From assembly GCA_018806985.1 (NCBI GenBank), contig JADANN010000033.1, positions 2,042,501-2,106,500 on the forward strand: 64,000 nucleotides of DNA. The letters run 5' to 3'. This document shows, piece by piece, positions 36,101-46,900 of the stretch (within the stretch, counting starts at the first letter, position 1; every line of letters begins with the position of its first letter). Source of the DNA: Angiostrongylus vasorum. Its lineage: Eukaryota; Nematoda; Chromadorea; Rhabditida; Metastrongylidae. Position numbers and translations under genes: made by a program. The notes below the pieces were generated by a model, which did no database searches, was not told the DNA's origin, and saw only the letters and a list, made by a program, of their open reading frames with translations.

Positions 36101-39100
36101 ATTCAAAATCTTTTATCGTCTGTCTGCATTGTTTTTGCAAGTTCCGGCACTAGTTGGCGGTTGCCTGCAGCTCGTGCAAATTCACGCTGGCGCACAAGCT
36201 CGAGTGTTCTTGAGGACAGACGCCTCTGTAATTTTTAAACTCTGTCTCTTTCGTAGTACAAATGTGAAGCCTGTAGTACTCATCTATGTTCCCAATGGCA
36301 GAATCTTTCCAAAAGTCGACCAGTGATGCGAGTAAACTTCAATTTATGGTGGTTTTGGGACCTCGATCCTTGAGCAAAGCGGCTTTCCCTCTTTCCGCGA
36401 GAAATGTATTCTTGCGCGGAGGCGGTGGTCCGGTTAGGGACAGCAGCAACATCGGTTAGGCAAAACTTTCGATTTGCTGTAATGTGGTCTATCTCATTGT
36501 GGTACTCTCCATTGGGAGAACTTTCACGTCCAGCGTTGAGAGCGTGGCTTCTGATATTGCGAGTTATCGTGAGCGGTCTTGGTCCTCATGATAAACTCGG
36601 ACAGTAATCCGTGAGTTGCAATGTATAGAACGCTTCGATTTTTTTCCTTATAGCTTGATGTCAGTGCGTTGACGACAAGATTGTCAAAATCGGTATTGAT
36701 CCACATCTTTTCAACTGTAAACGTCCGATTCAGATTGTTACTTGTTCGAATGAACCGATGTTCACGGCCATACTCGTGTTGGCGTGAACGCCGACGCCGC
36801 CGACTCTCTTCTGTCGCATGTTCCGAGGAACAGTTCTTCTCCGGTGTTGTAGATGGCGTTGAATGGGTGGCGTCATCTCATCTCGGCCAGGCTGATGACG
36901 TCGTACCTTATCATTCTTGCTTACATAATCAAGTCTTCTATCGAGGATTCAGAGGGGTGCCTGCATTGTAGCTACAGACCGGCACTCCAGTCCTTCGAGA
37001 TTAAGGCAACTTGGAACGGTCCAGAGATTTTAACAGCCTGTTAGTACTCATCTTACCCAACGCTGCCGTATCGGGGGCTCTCTCGAAGCCAACGTAATGA
37101 ACCCACTTATTCCACCTTGCTTACGTTTATTACTCATGCAAACGATGTGTTCTCAATTTGGGGCCTCGACACACTCACGGGAGGTCTGTCAGCCTCTCCC
37201 AGAGTAGACGAGAAGCTTATTTGTTGGGGGTCCGCTGACAACCTCCTATATACTTCTTCATCACTTGACTGCAAGCTTTTGGCAGAAAAAGACTCATGAA
37301 TACAATCCACATAGACGAGAACACACCCACACACGCATGCATGAGTACATCCTCATAGAAACATAAGGTACATATCAAATCGGCGGAGTAGAACAGGAGT
37401 CCTTCGCATAGATCCAGTTATGTCTCAGTTAAACAGAGGTGGTTTTTGGTACATGATTAAAACCCTATGCGCAACCTGGTGACATGCCACTTAGCGTCGC
37501 GTGTAACGATTTTAGGATCCTTCTATGAGGGAGATCCGTGGATTTATATTCCATACATCATAAATCTTTACATAACGCTCTGCGCTATGACTGGTGTAAT
37601 TCTGTGTGTTGCTTTCGTCCATTCATCCGCCTTGCTATGTAATGCTTTTTACACTTCAAGCTTCCCTGTGATTGCCCAGGTTTGAGATTTGGCGTATAGT
37701 TGCGACTCAAGAAGACTCGTTGCGCAGAGTCATCAAATACAACGGAACTTCACTATAGTGGCATCGTCTACATCACCTTCCTTCTTTATTTGATGAAATA
37801 AACATCATTTGTTGGGTTATTTATTCTCGTAAGTAGGATTTGCATTTTTTCTTCATATCTCATAGATCTATTGAACAACGCTTTACATTATAGTTAGCGC
37901 CTTACTTAGGTGTGATCCTTTTGTTCACCGAACCGGCTCACCATGTAATTTACTGTATATAAATTTCTCATCTTCACTGTGACATTTTTATATCTAAACG
38001 CGTAAATTATACAAGTACGACATTTGGCGTAACGATGAGAACTAAGAGGACCTTCATGGTAAAACCAACACATAAAAAACCAAGTCTATACCAGCGCCTT
38101 TTTTTACTGCACTTTCATACTCAGTTAATAGGCTTCCCAACACAAATGTCATGCGACGCCCATAAAAAGCTCGTCTATACACCAAATAATTTGCAGAAAC
38201 ATTGTTCCGTAGGAGGTCATCGATCTATAATTCGGTTGTAAAAATTACCGAAGTATACACAAAGTAAGTTGTGGAACAATTCCAAATGCTGATGCCACTG
38301 TCACTATGGTAGTATTAAGGACCATAGTTCCTAATACGTAAGAACCTGTTAACAGTGGCCTACACATAATACATGCAATCAGAGCGGCAGAGCAGTCTCT
38401 GCTAGAATTTTATCATGTTCTCAACACCTCAATCTCTATATTTATTGGAAAGTCGTCATGTGTTGTAGAAAAAACCAACAGGCCCGTAACCGAATTGGAA
38501 TTAGACGTCATTTTATAGTGCAGCCACGCAAACTTGAGCGTCGGACCTCATCTTTTTCAGCAGTTGTTCCTACAGTAACTTGCGCACGCTACAGGCAATA
38601 CGTAAGGTCAACTGTCTCAGGGATGGGTAGTGCAATGGTAATGGGAGTGGTTCGACCTCGCGCCGTTCTCACTAAGCCTTCCATCCGTCTGAGGTCGGGA
38701 AATTGGTACCAAACTTGTCTAGGAACAGCTGGCCGCCTGCAATCCAAGAGAAACGCTCTCATTCGGATATCTCAAGACTCCAGAGAGAATCAACTCGCCG
38801 AGGACTCATCAACATAACGGAAGAAAAAATTCTCAAGCAGTCGAACCTAAACGCCAATGATGGAAGCCTTTCGTGGACGATGGATGCGAGCAAACGAATC
38901 GAATGGGAGAAGTGCTGAGATCCGCAGACTAAGTGTGAAGGACAGGTCGTGTAAATATAAGAAAAACTGTCTTGTTGTGAACTTGCTCATTCCTTACTCG
39001 ATGGCCCGTCCTCACTGGTTGCGCAGGTCCCAGCATAATCTCCATTTTCTGGTTTTTGCGATGGCGATTTGCTGGTTAAGCCATTGTGGTTCCCTGGAAT

Positions 39101-40925
39101 TCCGAGGTCACCCTCCCTAAAGTCTACCCCAGGTCTTAACCACTACTGGCACTCGCAGCACTTGTGGATCAGAGGGAGATTTGCCACCATGCGACTAACC
39201 TGGTACCAGGACGGTGAATGTTAATGGTATTGGTTTACTCTAAGCTGGGCTTCCTGGTAGAAACGCCGGACTCCTCATCTTGGGAGATCCTACCGGGGGA
39301 TGGATCCCCTGCTGTACATCGCAGCCCAACACCCAGGACCACCTCCCAGCCACTATGAGGTAAACCGTTGGGAGGAACCTGCTCATTACATCTGTTTTCT
39401 TAGAATCCTAGGTCGATACTTCATAAACTCAACCGCATGGTGTCTTAGTAAAATGTCTCTATCATTGTACCAACAAAGTTATTTTGACGTTCTTCTCTAT
39501 GATTATTGACGACGTCAAGAAAGATTGGAGAATTGCTTCAGCAGATTTATGACAGTTCACAATTTTTTTCCTATGTTGACTTATCTAAATGTTCAGCTAC
39601 TCACGTATGAGGTTCATGCAGCGAACTACTATACGGCTAAACGAGATGACCAAGTAATTTATACTGTTACTATATACTTGTTTTATCCACCAAATGCATC
39701 TTAACGTACTGTATTGAGCCAGGTGAACGTTTAGGTAGTAAAACCAATCTGGTTCCCTCGCCTCATATTCTATTGGAACTTCCTCTAGTGTTAGTCATCA
39801 AAAAACCCCCTATCTAGCAAGACTTTATTTTACAGAAACGGCACTAAACTACAAAAGAAATAGCTTAGAGGCGGACAGAGGTAAGGATCTGCACAGAAAT
39901 CACGGGTCGAAAGCTTAAACGGCGACCTCATTAGGAAAGCGAACATCTATCTATGAGTATAAAGTGTAACTCCGCACTCGTATCATCTACGTCTCACCAA
40001 TGTCTACCTAGTTCTGTAGATCGGAAATCGATCAGATGACTTCGTAATGATTGGTCCAAGATTCACAGTTTTTCAAACATTCCTTAAACTGTGGAACTTG
40101 ACCGTCACATCTACATACGAATAAATCTCGAGCAAACCTAGTCATTATGGTTGCCTACCATGGCCATTTCTTGTTCTTAGTTTTCTACAAAGTCTGGTGG
40201 CCACTTAAAGCACACAGAAGTTGAGCACGTAGTGTATTCAGACTAACATTACAGCTTGGTCACGTTCCAGTAAACACCGGCACTCGTCGGTTTATCGCTT
40301 GTATATTACAGAATACAACAAGGGAAAGTTTTGTTCCAATGTTGCTCCAGTACTGTCAGCAGAATCTATTACAATCGATTTTCTTACATCTTTAGCCAAA
40401 GAGATGATGTTATAAAACTTTTATTCGGCTATTGTTTCCGCGCCTTCGCCTCTTTCATCCAAGAAAAGAAGCGACTACACTTCAAAAAAAAAGTGCTGAA
40501 AAAATTATGATGGAAATATTGATAATAATCAACAGCTGGAATAAACAGTAATAATTTGAAATCGGGGAATGTCACGTCCTTAATTGAGCATTTTGGCAAT
40601 GATGCTGGCCGTGATCGGGTGCATATTCTTGCGACTGTTCTCGAACTGTTGAACAGCCAACGTGCGAGCTTCAGGCCAGTTGAAAAGCGACCTGAAACAT
40701 GCTCATACCGATTCATTCAATTCAGTAATAGTTGTTTTCACCTTGTTAACATTAAAATTTACTGCTCTCTCCTTAGTTTCCAGCAATAAGTGTAAATATT
40801 TTGGTTCCAATTTTGAACTTATTTAATTCTTTTATTAACTACAGACTGCGCAGTTTGTAAAAAATAGTGCGGAGCCTGTAGTTATCAACATGCTACGAAA
40901 AAAGCAACTCTTCAAAGAACGCTGA
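18437..40925 (+). CDS. Unidentified multi-exon gene, helical protein (partial)
   Basis: Exons: 18437-18553 ([19 protein letters not shown]), 22563-22634 ([20 protein letters not shown]), 25239-25313 ([20 protein letters not shown]), 32592-32670 ([19 protein letters not shown]), 35552-35653 ([20 protein letters not shown]), 39597-39653 ([19 protein letters not shown]), 40845-40925 ([20 protein letters not shown], stop 40923). From 22563 onward all phases join; each has AG before and GT after and a protein-like composition rich in helix formers. The first exon needs one further, unfound exon to reach 22563 in phase, so it may belong to another gene. No start codon is assigned. I do not recognise the family; it looks all-helical, like a scaffold or complex subunit. 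The Rad60-like gene lies in its 25313-32592 intron on the other strand. Confidence 0.5.
18720..18940 (-). mobile_element. RTE 3'-terminal scrap
   Basis: The minus frame contains [17 protein letters not shown], related to the LNEILELAEPTGLVL tail of the RTE fragment at 12860-13320. Only the tail is present. Confidence 0.5.
19327..21130 (-). pseudogene. Decayed coding-like region of unknown identity
   Basis: Minus-strand pieces lie nearly end to end but change frame. 21130-20870 is coiled-coil-like ([20 protein letters not shown]). 20760-20350 is acidic ([13 protein letters not shown]) and, after a frame change, contains [19 protein letters not shown]. 20230-20040 contains [16 protein letters not shown]. 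20019-19440 has a long acidic stretch ([17 protein letters not shown]), then a basic helix ([18 protein letters not shown]). The open stretches and composition look like protein, but I see no clean introns at the frame changes. A retrocopy or a dead gene fits best; a real gene with assembly indels is the alternative. The 5' side runs into a CT/GA microsatellite. I do not recognise the protein. Confidence 0.4.
21140..21184. repeat. (TC)n microsatellite
   Basis: CT dinucleotides run about 40 nt with two interruptions at the upstream edge of the decayed coding-like region. Confidence 0.9.
21300..21440 (+). mobile_element. SINE-B variant with strong tRNA-like head
   Basis: The head GGGCCTCAGTGGTGTAGCGG and box B GGTTCGAATC are the best RNA polymerase III promoter match in the window. 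The T stem does not pair well, so it is a SINE head rather than a tRNA gene. Confidence 0.6.
21520..21685 (+). mobile_element. SINE-B copy
   Basis: GCTGAGAGACAGGGGGAAACG to GCAAATATCTCAGCATCATT, nearly complete without the long tail. Confidence 0.7.
22818..23087 (+). mobile_element. SINE-A copy
   Basis: Full-length, with GTGGTGCAGCGGTCGG head and GAGCTTTATCCTCA tail. Confidence 0.8.
23353..23730 (-). mobile_element. RTE-derived short element
   Basis: Full-length with small deletions; a probable RTE coding fragment follows at 23780. Confidence 0.75.
23780..24070 (+). mobile_element. Probable RTE linker fragment
   Basis: The plus frame reads [18 protein letters not shown], resembling the KIIYDFYSDLFDSH block that links endonuclease and RT in RTE ORFs. 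It follows directly after an RTE-derived short repeat. This is a family resemblance only. Confidence 0.45.
24355..24530 (+). mobile_element. SINE-B copy
   Basis: CGGCTGAGCGGAAAGCG start, tRNA-like head and the AAATATGTCAGCATCACTG end. Confidence 0.65.
24771..24807 (-). ncRNA. Degenerate hammerhead-like Penelope end
   Basis: AGCCG, CGTT and a partial GAAA/CUGAUGA layout can be lined up with the 50695 motif, but stem II and the core are worn. Comparable worn copies lie near 16349-16383 (minus), 35861-35903 (plus), 51790-51825 (minus) and 62386-62423 (plus). Confidence 0.35.
25655..26043 (-). mobile_element. RTE-derived short element
   Basis: Full-length, from ACTTGAATACTCGAATGGCC to AAACCGTTGGGACG. 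Confidence 0.8.
26729..30363 (-). CDS. Rad60/NFATC2IP (NIP45)-like protein with two SUMO-like domains
   Basis: Exons in transcript order: about 30363 (or 30350) to about 30235, 30166-30096, 29982-29735, 29651-29471, 27352-27215, 27094-26963, 26893-26729 with the stop at 26729-26731. The last five exons and the 30166-30096 exon are in phase. The N-part is acidic and Ser-rich ([13 protein letters not shown]), then basic. The first ubiquitin-like fold runs from [14 protein letters not shown] through [11 protein letters not shown] to [11 protein letters not shown]. The second runs from [10 protein letters not shown] through [14 protein letters not shown] and [15 protein letters not shown] to the terminal ADDIIEVHF. 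Tandem SUMO-like domains after a disordered N-terminus are the Rad60/NIP45 layout; those proteins act with SUMO machinery in genome stability. The first exon junction is unresolved: a GT donor breaks phase and a GC donor would fix it. The start codon is not found. A Penelope palindrome fills the 29471-27352 intron. Confidence 0.75.
27508..27543 (-). ncRNA. Hammerhead ribozyme-like motif, intact core (CGUC family)
   Basis: Minus-strand order: GGCU (stem I), CUGAUGA (core), A, GGC, loop GAUACU, GCC (stem II), GAAA (core), CGUC, AGCU (stem I closing with one G-U pair). The predicted cut follows CGUC, between 27512 and 27511. Stem III is only the self-complementary ACGU, so the fold would need a dimer, as reported for Penelope-type minimal type I hammerheads. 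It sits in the tail of the left Penelope arm. All core bases are present. Confidence 0.7.
28889..28924 (+). ncRNA. Hammerhead-like motif, right Penelope arm
   Basis: This mirrors the motif at 27508: GGCU, then CUGAAGA where the core expects CUGAUGA, stem II GGC/GCC, GAAA, CGUC, AGCU. The single core change should weaken or abolish cleavage. Confidence 0.6.
29113..29318 (-). mobile_element. SINE-A copy, internally shortened
   Basis: The tail is at low coordinate and the head near 29318; about 70 nt of the body are missing. Confidence 0.7.
30448..30721 (-). mobile_element. SINE-A copy
   Basis: Full-length minus-strand copy just upstream of the first recognised exon of the Rad60-like gene. Confidence 0.8.
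31401..31690 (+). mobile_element. SINE-A copy, arm of an inverted pair
   Basis: Full-length with a good GTCTGGCGCAGTGG head; faces the minus copy at 31924. Confidence 0.85.
31924..32178 (-). mobile_element. SINE-A copy, opposite arm of the pair
   Basis: Nearly full-length; the body has lost the CACTGGCTCGATACATC part. Separated from the 31401 copy by about 230 nt. Confidence 0.75.
32285..32560. mobile_element. Two SINE-B pieces in opposite orientation
   Basis: 32285-32470 reads minus (tail first, then head to GCTAGTTCCC); 32480-32560 reads plus (GGTTCGATCTGGCCGGGG to ATCTCAGCATCGCTG). It ends about 30 nt before the candidate exon at 32592. Confidence 0.55.
33370..33600 (-). mobile_element. 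Short RTE reverse-transcriptase fragment
   Basis: The minus frame reads [16 protein letters not shown], matching RT motif A ([15 protein letters not shown]) of RTE elements, then decays. No flanking domains are seen. Confidence 0.55.
33795..35340 (-). mobile_element. Penelope-like element, degraded RT plus GIY-YIG, interrupted by a SINE
   Basis: In element order: RT remnant at 35271-34990 ([14 protein letters not shown], then [19 protein letters not shown]), degraded middle, a pre-endonuclease block [13 protein letters not shown] at 34430-34359, then GIY-YIG remnants at 34130-33800 ([20 protein letters not shown]). A SINE-B copy at 34138-34340 splits it, flanked by near-identical TCATATGAC / TTATATGAC direct repeats. 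Stops and frame changes are many. Confidence 0.7.
34138..34340 (+). mobile_element. SINE-B copy inserted in a Penelope-like element
   Basis: Complete from GCTGAGAGACAGGCGAAACG to the AGGCAGTAAATAAAAA tail, with short direct repeats on both sides, so the insertion postdates the Penelope copy. Confidence 0.8.
35940..37120 (-). mobile_element. RTE fragment: endonuclease plus linker
   Basis: Minus-strand translation gives RVGGVGVH (endonuclease, near 36800), [20 protein letters not shown] (36610-36540), and a linker with [20 protein letters not shown] near 36080. These blocks are in the order of an RTE ORF, with stops and gaps between them. The reverse transcriptase is absent. The motif wording differs from the 52545 copy, so this is probably a second RTE subfamily. 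It lies in an intron of the unidentified plus-strand gene. Confidence 0.65.
37130..38290. other. Intronic stretch without recognised features
   Basis: Lies inside the presumed intron 35653-39597 of the unidentified plus-strand gene. Open frames here have no recognisable domain. Confidence 0.4.
38294..38359. repeat. Nested hairpin of 66 nt
   Basis: The outer arms GCCACTGT and ACAGTGGC are perfect. Inside, GTATTAAGG (38312) faces CCTAATAC (38330), while CTATGG and CCATAG offer an alternative pairing. No similar sequence was noticed elsewhere in the window. Confidence 0.5.
38625..38725 (+). mobile_element. SINE-A fragment
   Basis: Head and first body block only (GGGTAGTGCAATGG to AACTTGTCTAGGA), truncated afterwards. 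Confidence 0.55.
38990..39380 (-). mobile_element. RTE-derived short element
   Basis: Full-length; ends about 220 nt before the candidate exon at 39597. Confidence 0.75.
39660..40575. other. Between convergent genes; possible lta4h poly(A) signal
   Basis: On the minus strand AATAAA occurs near 40420, about 160 nt beyond the lta4h stop, within worn Penelope-end sequence. Nothing else is recognisable. Confidence 0.35.
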
Positions 40926-43900
40926 TATGGTGGTGCTGATAGGGTAGCTAATCGGTTGAGGAGTGGAACCGCCCTACATAAGAACTCTATCTAACTGTTT
41001 GGAAACTCTACCATGGAAACACCGCTTTTGTATCGACCTCTCGCGACACTAACAGAAAGAGTGGTTGGACAAGGCGACACCATATAGCCAATGCTGTAGA
41101 CCGCCACACTACAGTGGATAATGAAGTCACTCGATTGGCACGAGAATAGCATACGTATTTGTGGAAAATTCCCGTCAAATCTTCGTTTCGAGGATGGCAT
41201 TGTTACCTTTTCACGAAATTCCAACGAAGTAGAGACGAATCTAAGTGAGCTCAACGAAGCGGGAGAAAACTTTGAACTACGCATAAATAGGATGAAGACC
41301 CAGTTCATGCTGAACCCATCGTGCGAAGACGAACAAATCGAACTGAATGATTCCCTGATTACAAAAATAACCCCGTACATGTACCTTGGACGTTCACTGA
41401 ACATGGAGAACAACATGAAGAAGGAATTGGATAGAAGAAGGAAACCAGCATGGACAGCATTCGAGCCTCTCAAAGAAGCTAGCGACCAACTAAAGGACCC
41501 GAAAAGCCGTGCTAAACTTTTCGATTCAACAAATCTCCCTGAGCTCCGTTAAGCAGCAAAGACGTGGGCCGATACTGCAACCACGTCAAGAGTTCTAATT
41601 TCCACCTATAGAGCGCTTGAAGGCTGGCTTCTGAAATACAACCAGCACCCACAATATCTAGCCTGGAAGCTCAGCTCTGATCTTCGAAACCTATGTTGTC
41701 TTACCGCGACCCAGGATAATACATATCGATAATGAAAATAGGGGCCGGTCATCCAGTAATGAGAACACAACATAAGTGCAGAAAAAAAACTGTCAAGGGG
41801 AAACCATGAATATGCAGGCGTCTTCTGAGACCACCACCTAACATGGTAAGCTAATCCATTTGTAACTAGAATCAATCAGCTGTACTGGCACCTACAGACG
41901 TTTAACAGATCACGGCATTAGACTCGCACATGCCACCTTGGTTGAATCAAACCAACACCATAGACTATGATTGCGAAAGAAAGGAACAATTGGAAAATGT
42001 AGTGTTCTCCACTATTCCTGAAGACCGGCCATGCAACTACGCAAGTAATAACTGTTTCTACCAATATTTACTTGGATGGAACATTCATTCCTGAATTCCA
42101 CAGAAACAAAGATACAGGAAAATATCATTTCAACTAAACTAATACGACATGAAATGTCTCCGACTCATCGTTCTATCAATATATCTAATACGATACCTAT
42201 AGATCGGCTTGCAAAACTTCATCCGTCCAACTGTAAGAACGAAGGAAAGTGCTTTTGGAATGATCGGCATCCATTTCGTTTCCAGACCCAACATCAACCA
42301 ACCGAACCTCACTTCGCAGTTTTTCGTCTGCTCGAGGTTAAAACATGATGTCAATGCCGGCATCTGAAACTAGGTTGAACGTACGGCAATAGTGTTGACC
42401 ATTACGTAGCTACTACTTCTGTTTCGACTCCATCACGAAGATGAATGCAGTAATTTTTATGACCTGCAAGATAACGCGAACAAATTAATAACGAGCCTAC
42501 TTGGCAAGTCCACACGTGATGGAGGAGAGTTGAGCACTAATCAGAAGCGGCCATGTATATGCACAGAGGCCTAGGTGGATTCAATGGATAGACTCGTTTT
42601 TCTGTCGCCTCAAATTTACACCTTCCACGGAAATGAAACGTTTCGTACAGATGTGCATGAATGTAACTCTGTGTGTACAGATTATATCATATACGTCGAT
42701 TCGATCTAGAGGGTGTAATCAAAGACTGTGAAGCAAATAGCTGGTTATGGTTGACCTTCAAGAGAAGTGTGGTCTGGGGAGTGAAACAGCTGTTAGTTCA
42801 ATGCAGCCTCAGCAAAAACTACTCGATTACTTGGATACATGAACGACCCGTCCTCATGAGTTGTGCAGACCACAATACACTTTCCTTGGTTTCTATGCTT
42901 CGCAACCACCGTCCATAGTGGTTGTTTGATTTGAGCATGGTGATGGGTGCGAATTCCATACCATGACCTGTAAAACATCGGCAGCTGCGAGCACAGCCTA
43001 TTGACTTTAGTCAGGAACAAGTCCGCACAACGTTTAGGTAGTTGTCCCAGCCGATGCATCCTCGCGAAGTACACTTTACAATTATTTTCGCCTTGTCACC
43101 ACACGTCTCCGCTGCATAACAAAGCGCTCAGAGGACTGTTGAAACCATTTTTTAGTCGGTCAGTCGCTTCTGTAAAAGCCCGAATAAGGCCCATGCTGCT
43201 CTCCTTGATCTGCCTAATTCCGCCTTCACGTTGCTCTTGGACGCCCAAGGTACAGGTATTACTCTGTAATCAGAAAATCATTCGGTTCGATTTGTTTGTC
43301 TTCGTGCCAAGGGTTCGTCATGGACTGGGTTTTCGTCCTATTTATGCGCAATCCAAACTTTTTCCCACTTCGTTGAGCTCACTTGGAATCGTCTCTACTT
43401 TGTTGGTACTTCTTGAGTAGATAACGATGTCGTCTACGAGATGAACATTTCACAGGGAATTCTCTATCAATAGATAGGTGTACCCTTCTCGTCCCAATCA
43501 AGTGGTTGAGTATCCTCCGCAATGCGGCAGCAAACAGCTTCGGCAGTATAGTGTCGTCTTGTCGAATCTTTCTCCTATGGGTACGGTGAGGAGTTGATGA
43601 AAAAGCTGCACACGAGTGTTGCCGTTCCCATATTAGTCAGTTAATGTTCGTATATGGAACGGCTCCACACCTTGGTCGACAAGCGCTGGTAGGACTGCAT
43701 TCATTTCGACGCTGTCAAGTGCTTTTTAATTGCCGACAGAAATCAGGACTAGGAGCAGGTGCTATTCCCAACAAACTTCTGTGACCCTGAACACCATTTG
43801 GATTTGGTCCATGCATCAGCAACTTTGTCGGAAACCTGCTTGGTAAACTTGCTGTGGCTCATTCAATGTCTTCGACATGCGAAGGGCAAATGGCAATCTT

Positions 43901-46900
43901 TATGAACAGCATGTAGTGTATATTCAACAAGCAAACTGGACGGTAGTTATGAAGACCCTTTCGGTCACGTTTCTTGGGAGGACGACGGTGCGCGACGTCT
44001 TCCAGTGGTCCGGGATTTTTCCCTTTTGAAGGCAGAATGTCATACGGTTTGCAAGAAGTACCTGCAAATTGTGGCCTTCAGCTAAGGAAGTCGGGGGGTG
44101 GTATTATCGGGTCCTACAGCTATAGCTTTCTCCGCACTTTCTATCGGAACTCGAACCTTAGAAGGAAGAACTCCAGATGCTTTTTCTTCAGCGGAGATTT
44201 TAGCGCCTGGGATGGGGAATGTGGGAATGGATATGGTTCATTTAGAACAGAAGTTAGTGGAACTTTTCCATTATCAATTCCATGTCATGCGAGAAGTTTT
44301 GGTGATCGCAGCTTCGTTCATCAGAGCTAACAGCGGAACATTATAATCATAAAAGTCCTGACGCCGTTTTCTAAGACTGGCTCTTTTTTTGTGTTGCTTT
44401 TAATAGTTTCTTCTTCCTCTACCGATATAGATCTTTTTGCGAAGCTGTTCTGCAACTGAAATTTATTACTAGCCGTGTTTAAGGTTTCACAGTAGGACCA
44501 TTCTTCAGTTTTATTGTCTTCTCGAACAACTTAGCGACAATAGAGACACGATTTGATTTTTTTTTGCTTGAAAAACAGGCGAATTCGGCACAACTTTTAA
44601 GTCCTTTCAACAAGTAGCTCGTAGACTTCATTCGGGTCTTCTTTAATCTGCCAGTCACTTTTGGAAAGGATTTCATTTACAATGTTTTCTTCGTGCAAAG
44701 GGAGGAACCGGGGAGGCGGGAGAGGGTCGGACCCAGTACAGAATTATGGGACTACCGATGCGTCTACTAGGCATCATTTTCTAATAGTAAAGATATGGTC
44801 GACCTCCTCATTTGTCGTACTGTTAGGAAATAATCTTAATGCCGTGCCACATGTGTTTTCGTCACATCCGATTCCACCAGCGTCCTGCGCTACCCGAGAT
44901 TTTGCGGCCTCTCACTAGTCGTCCGACCATCTGACGTCATGGACAAAAGCATCCAGTGTGAACGGTATTAAGCTCGACCTATTGCGATTTGGGCAATTTG
45001 GTCGTTCCTGGAGTCCTGATTTAACCGTGCCAGGGCATTTTCAGATCTTCACCCCCATGTGGATCTGAGGGAAGTAGCTTTTGGATAACGCTTCCTCGTC
45101 CGGTCTTCCTACTAGTTGATCGGGGCACAATTCAAATTCAAAACAAAACCAAAAATGACAGCAGGAATGAAAAAAAATGACCGACCACTCAATCATGATG
45201 TACAACCTAACCGAATCTCACCAAAAACGTTGCAAAATAAACGACATGTTCGAAGAATGCTGCATTTCGTCTCTCAAACATACTGAAGTCATTCCGAAAC
45301 TCTAGCTTTCAAGCGCCCCGCTACCGTACTTCGTGGTTGGTCCAATCGGATATGAAGGATTTTTTTGTCGGCTGCAAAAACAGCAAAACACTCCTGCACC
45401 CTTTCGCGATGTTTGTCTATACCTGCCACCACGCTGATTTTTTTGGTATTGCGCGGTTAAATTAAGGGGAATTCGTGGATTTCCAGTTTCGGGATTCGAA
45501 CACACTTTCGAAAAATGTTTTTTCCTATACCAATGCTGTGCTGTTTAATTAGACCTCGTTCAGTCCAAGCAACCAGTGAAGGTTTTAGACGATAATGTGA
45601 ATGGTTTTGAGCACTAATTTCAAAAGCATCAGTGAAAAATTATGGGACTAAGGATTGAGAATTGTTCCCGAACACGGAACGTGATAAATCACATCGGTGA
45701 TCAACTATTTTCTTGATGCCCAGCGTTTCCTAGAAATTACTTGTAATTTTTCTGGCGTCAACTACATATTCCTTACTAAGTAACATGTACGTCGTCCCTT
45801 GGAAGGCTTATTTCCTTCTATACAGTGCATTTTTCGAAGTGTCGTATTTTAGGGCATAACACCGCAAAATGAACTCATTTGACAGGGTGTTTTTTTGTAA
45901 AGTATTAAGTGTAGAGAATGGCTTTTCTGGTCTCACTCCCACTTTTTTAACCTGCTTTCAACTAGTTATCGAATGAGTATGCATAGGGCAGTAAAAAAAA
46001 TCTGGAACCCACTAAACCCAATGTGGACTATAGTTTCCTCACGGTCGTTTGGTCCACATGACTACGGACACTACAGCGTCCCTACGGAACGTTACTGGTT
46101 AAAGGATAATAAAGCATAAACCTCTCGACGTTGATCAATCTCTTATGGATGTGCCATGCATTTGACTTCATAACTACACCGTTGGAGCTAAGTAAACGCA
46201 TATCTGGCCTGTCCAATGACTCGCGGTGGCTTACCGATATATCGAACCAATGAATCTGCTGACCCCCAGAGGGAGAAGGACAGAGGGCTTGGTGGGCCTA
46301 GGGCGCGGAAATCGACCTCATATGTACTGTAGGGCGTCTCCGACTACTGCGCTACACACGCCTATGGGTTAAGGATCATATTCGCAAGTCCGATATCGAA
46401 AAAAATCAAGTCTATTATTGGCGCGCAGAAACGATCAATGGTAAAACCTTGTCATTACAAACCTACTATGTCCTAGTAAAGAAATAAATTTCCAAACCTT
46501 TTCAGTCGTGAATTTTCCAGAGGTTCGAATCTTTGCTAACGTTGTCACTTTTTGCATTGGGGACATGTTCTCAAACGGCGATGATGATACTGGAAGATTG
46601 TTCTCTGGTGCTGATATCCATTCAGCAGCTAATGCACAACAAACTTCCATCAATCGCGAATCATATCTGCAACGTAGCGTTAATGGTCCACTAGAACTAA
46701 AAAAAAATTCCTACAAACATAACTACAGAGTTGAACTCAACATCATAGCATCACTGATAACAATGTACTTTGCTAGCACATCTCTCTATAAGGGTAACAG
46801 TTCCTCTTACGGTTTAATTCTACTTTTTATTAGTTCTGCGCTTCATACAAAATAATACATTCCTACTGTATCGATGCTTCATTTAAGGCATTTTATTAAA

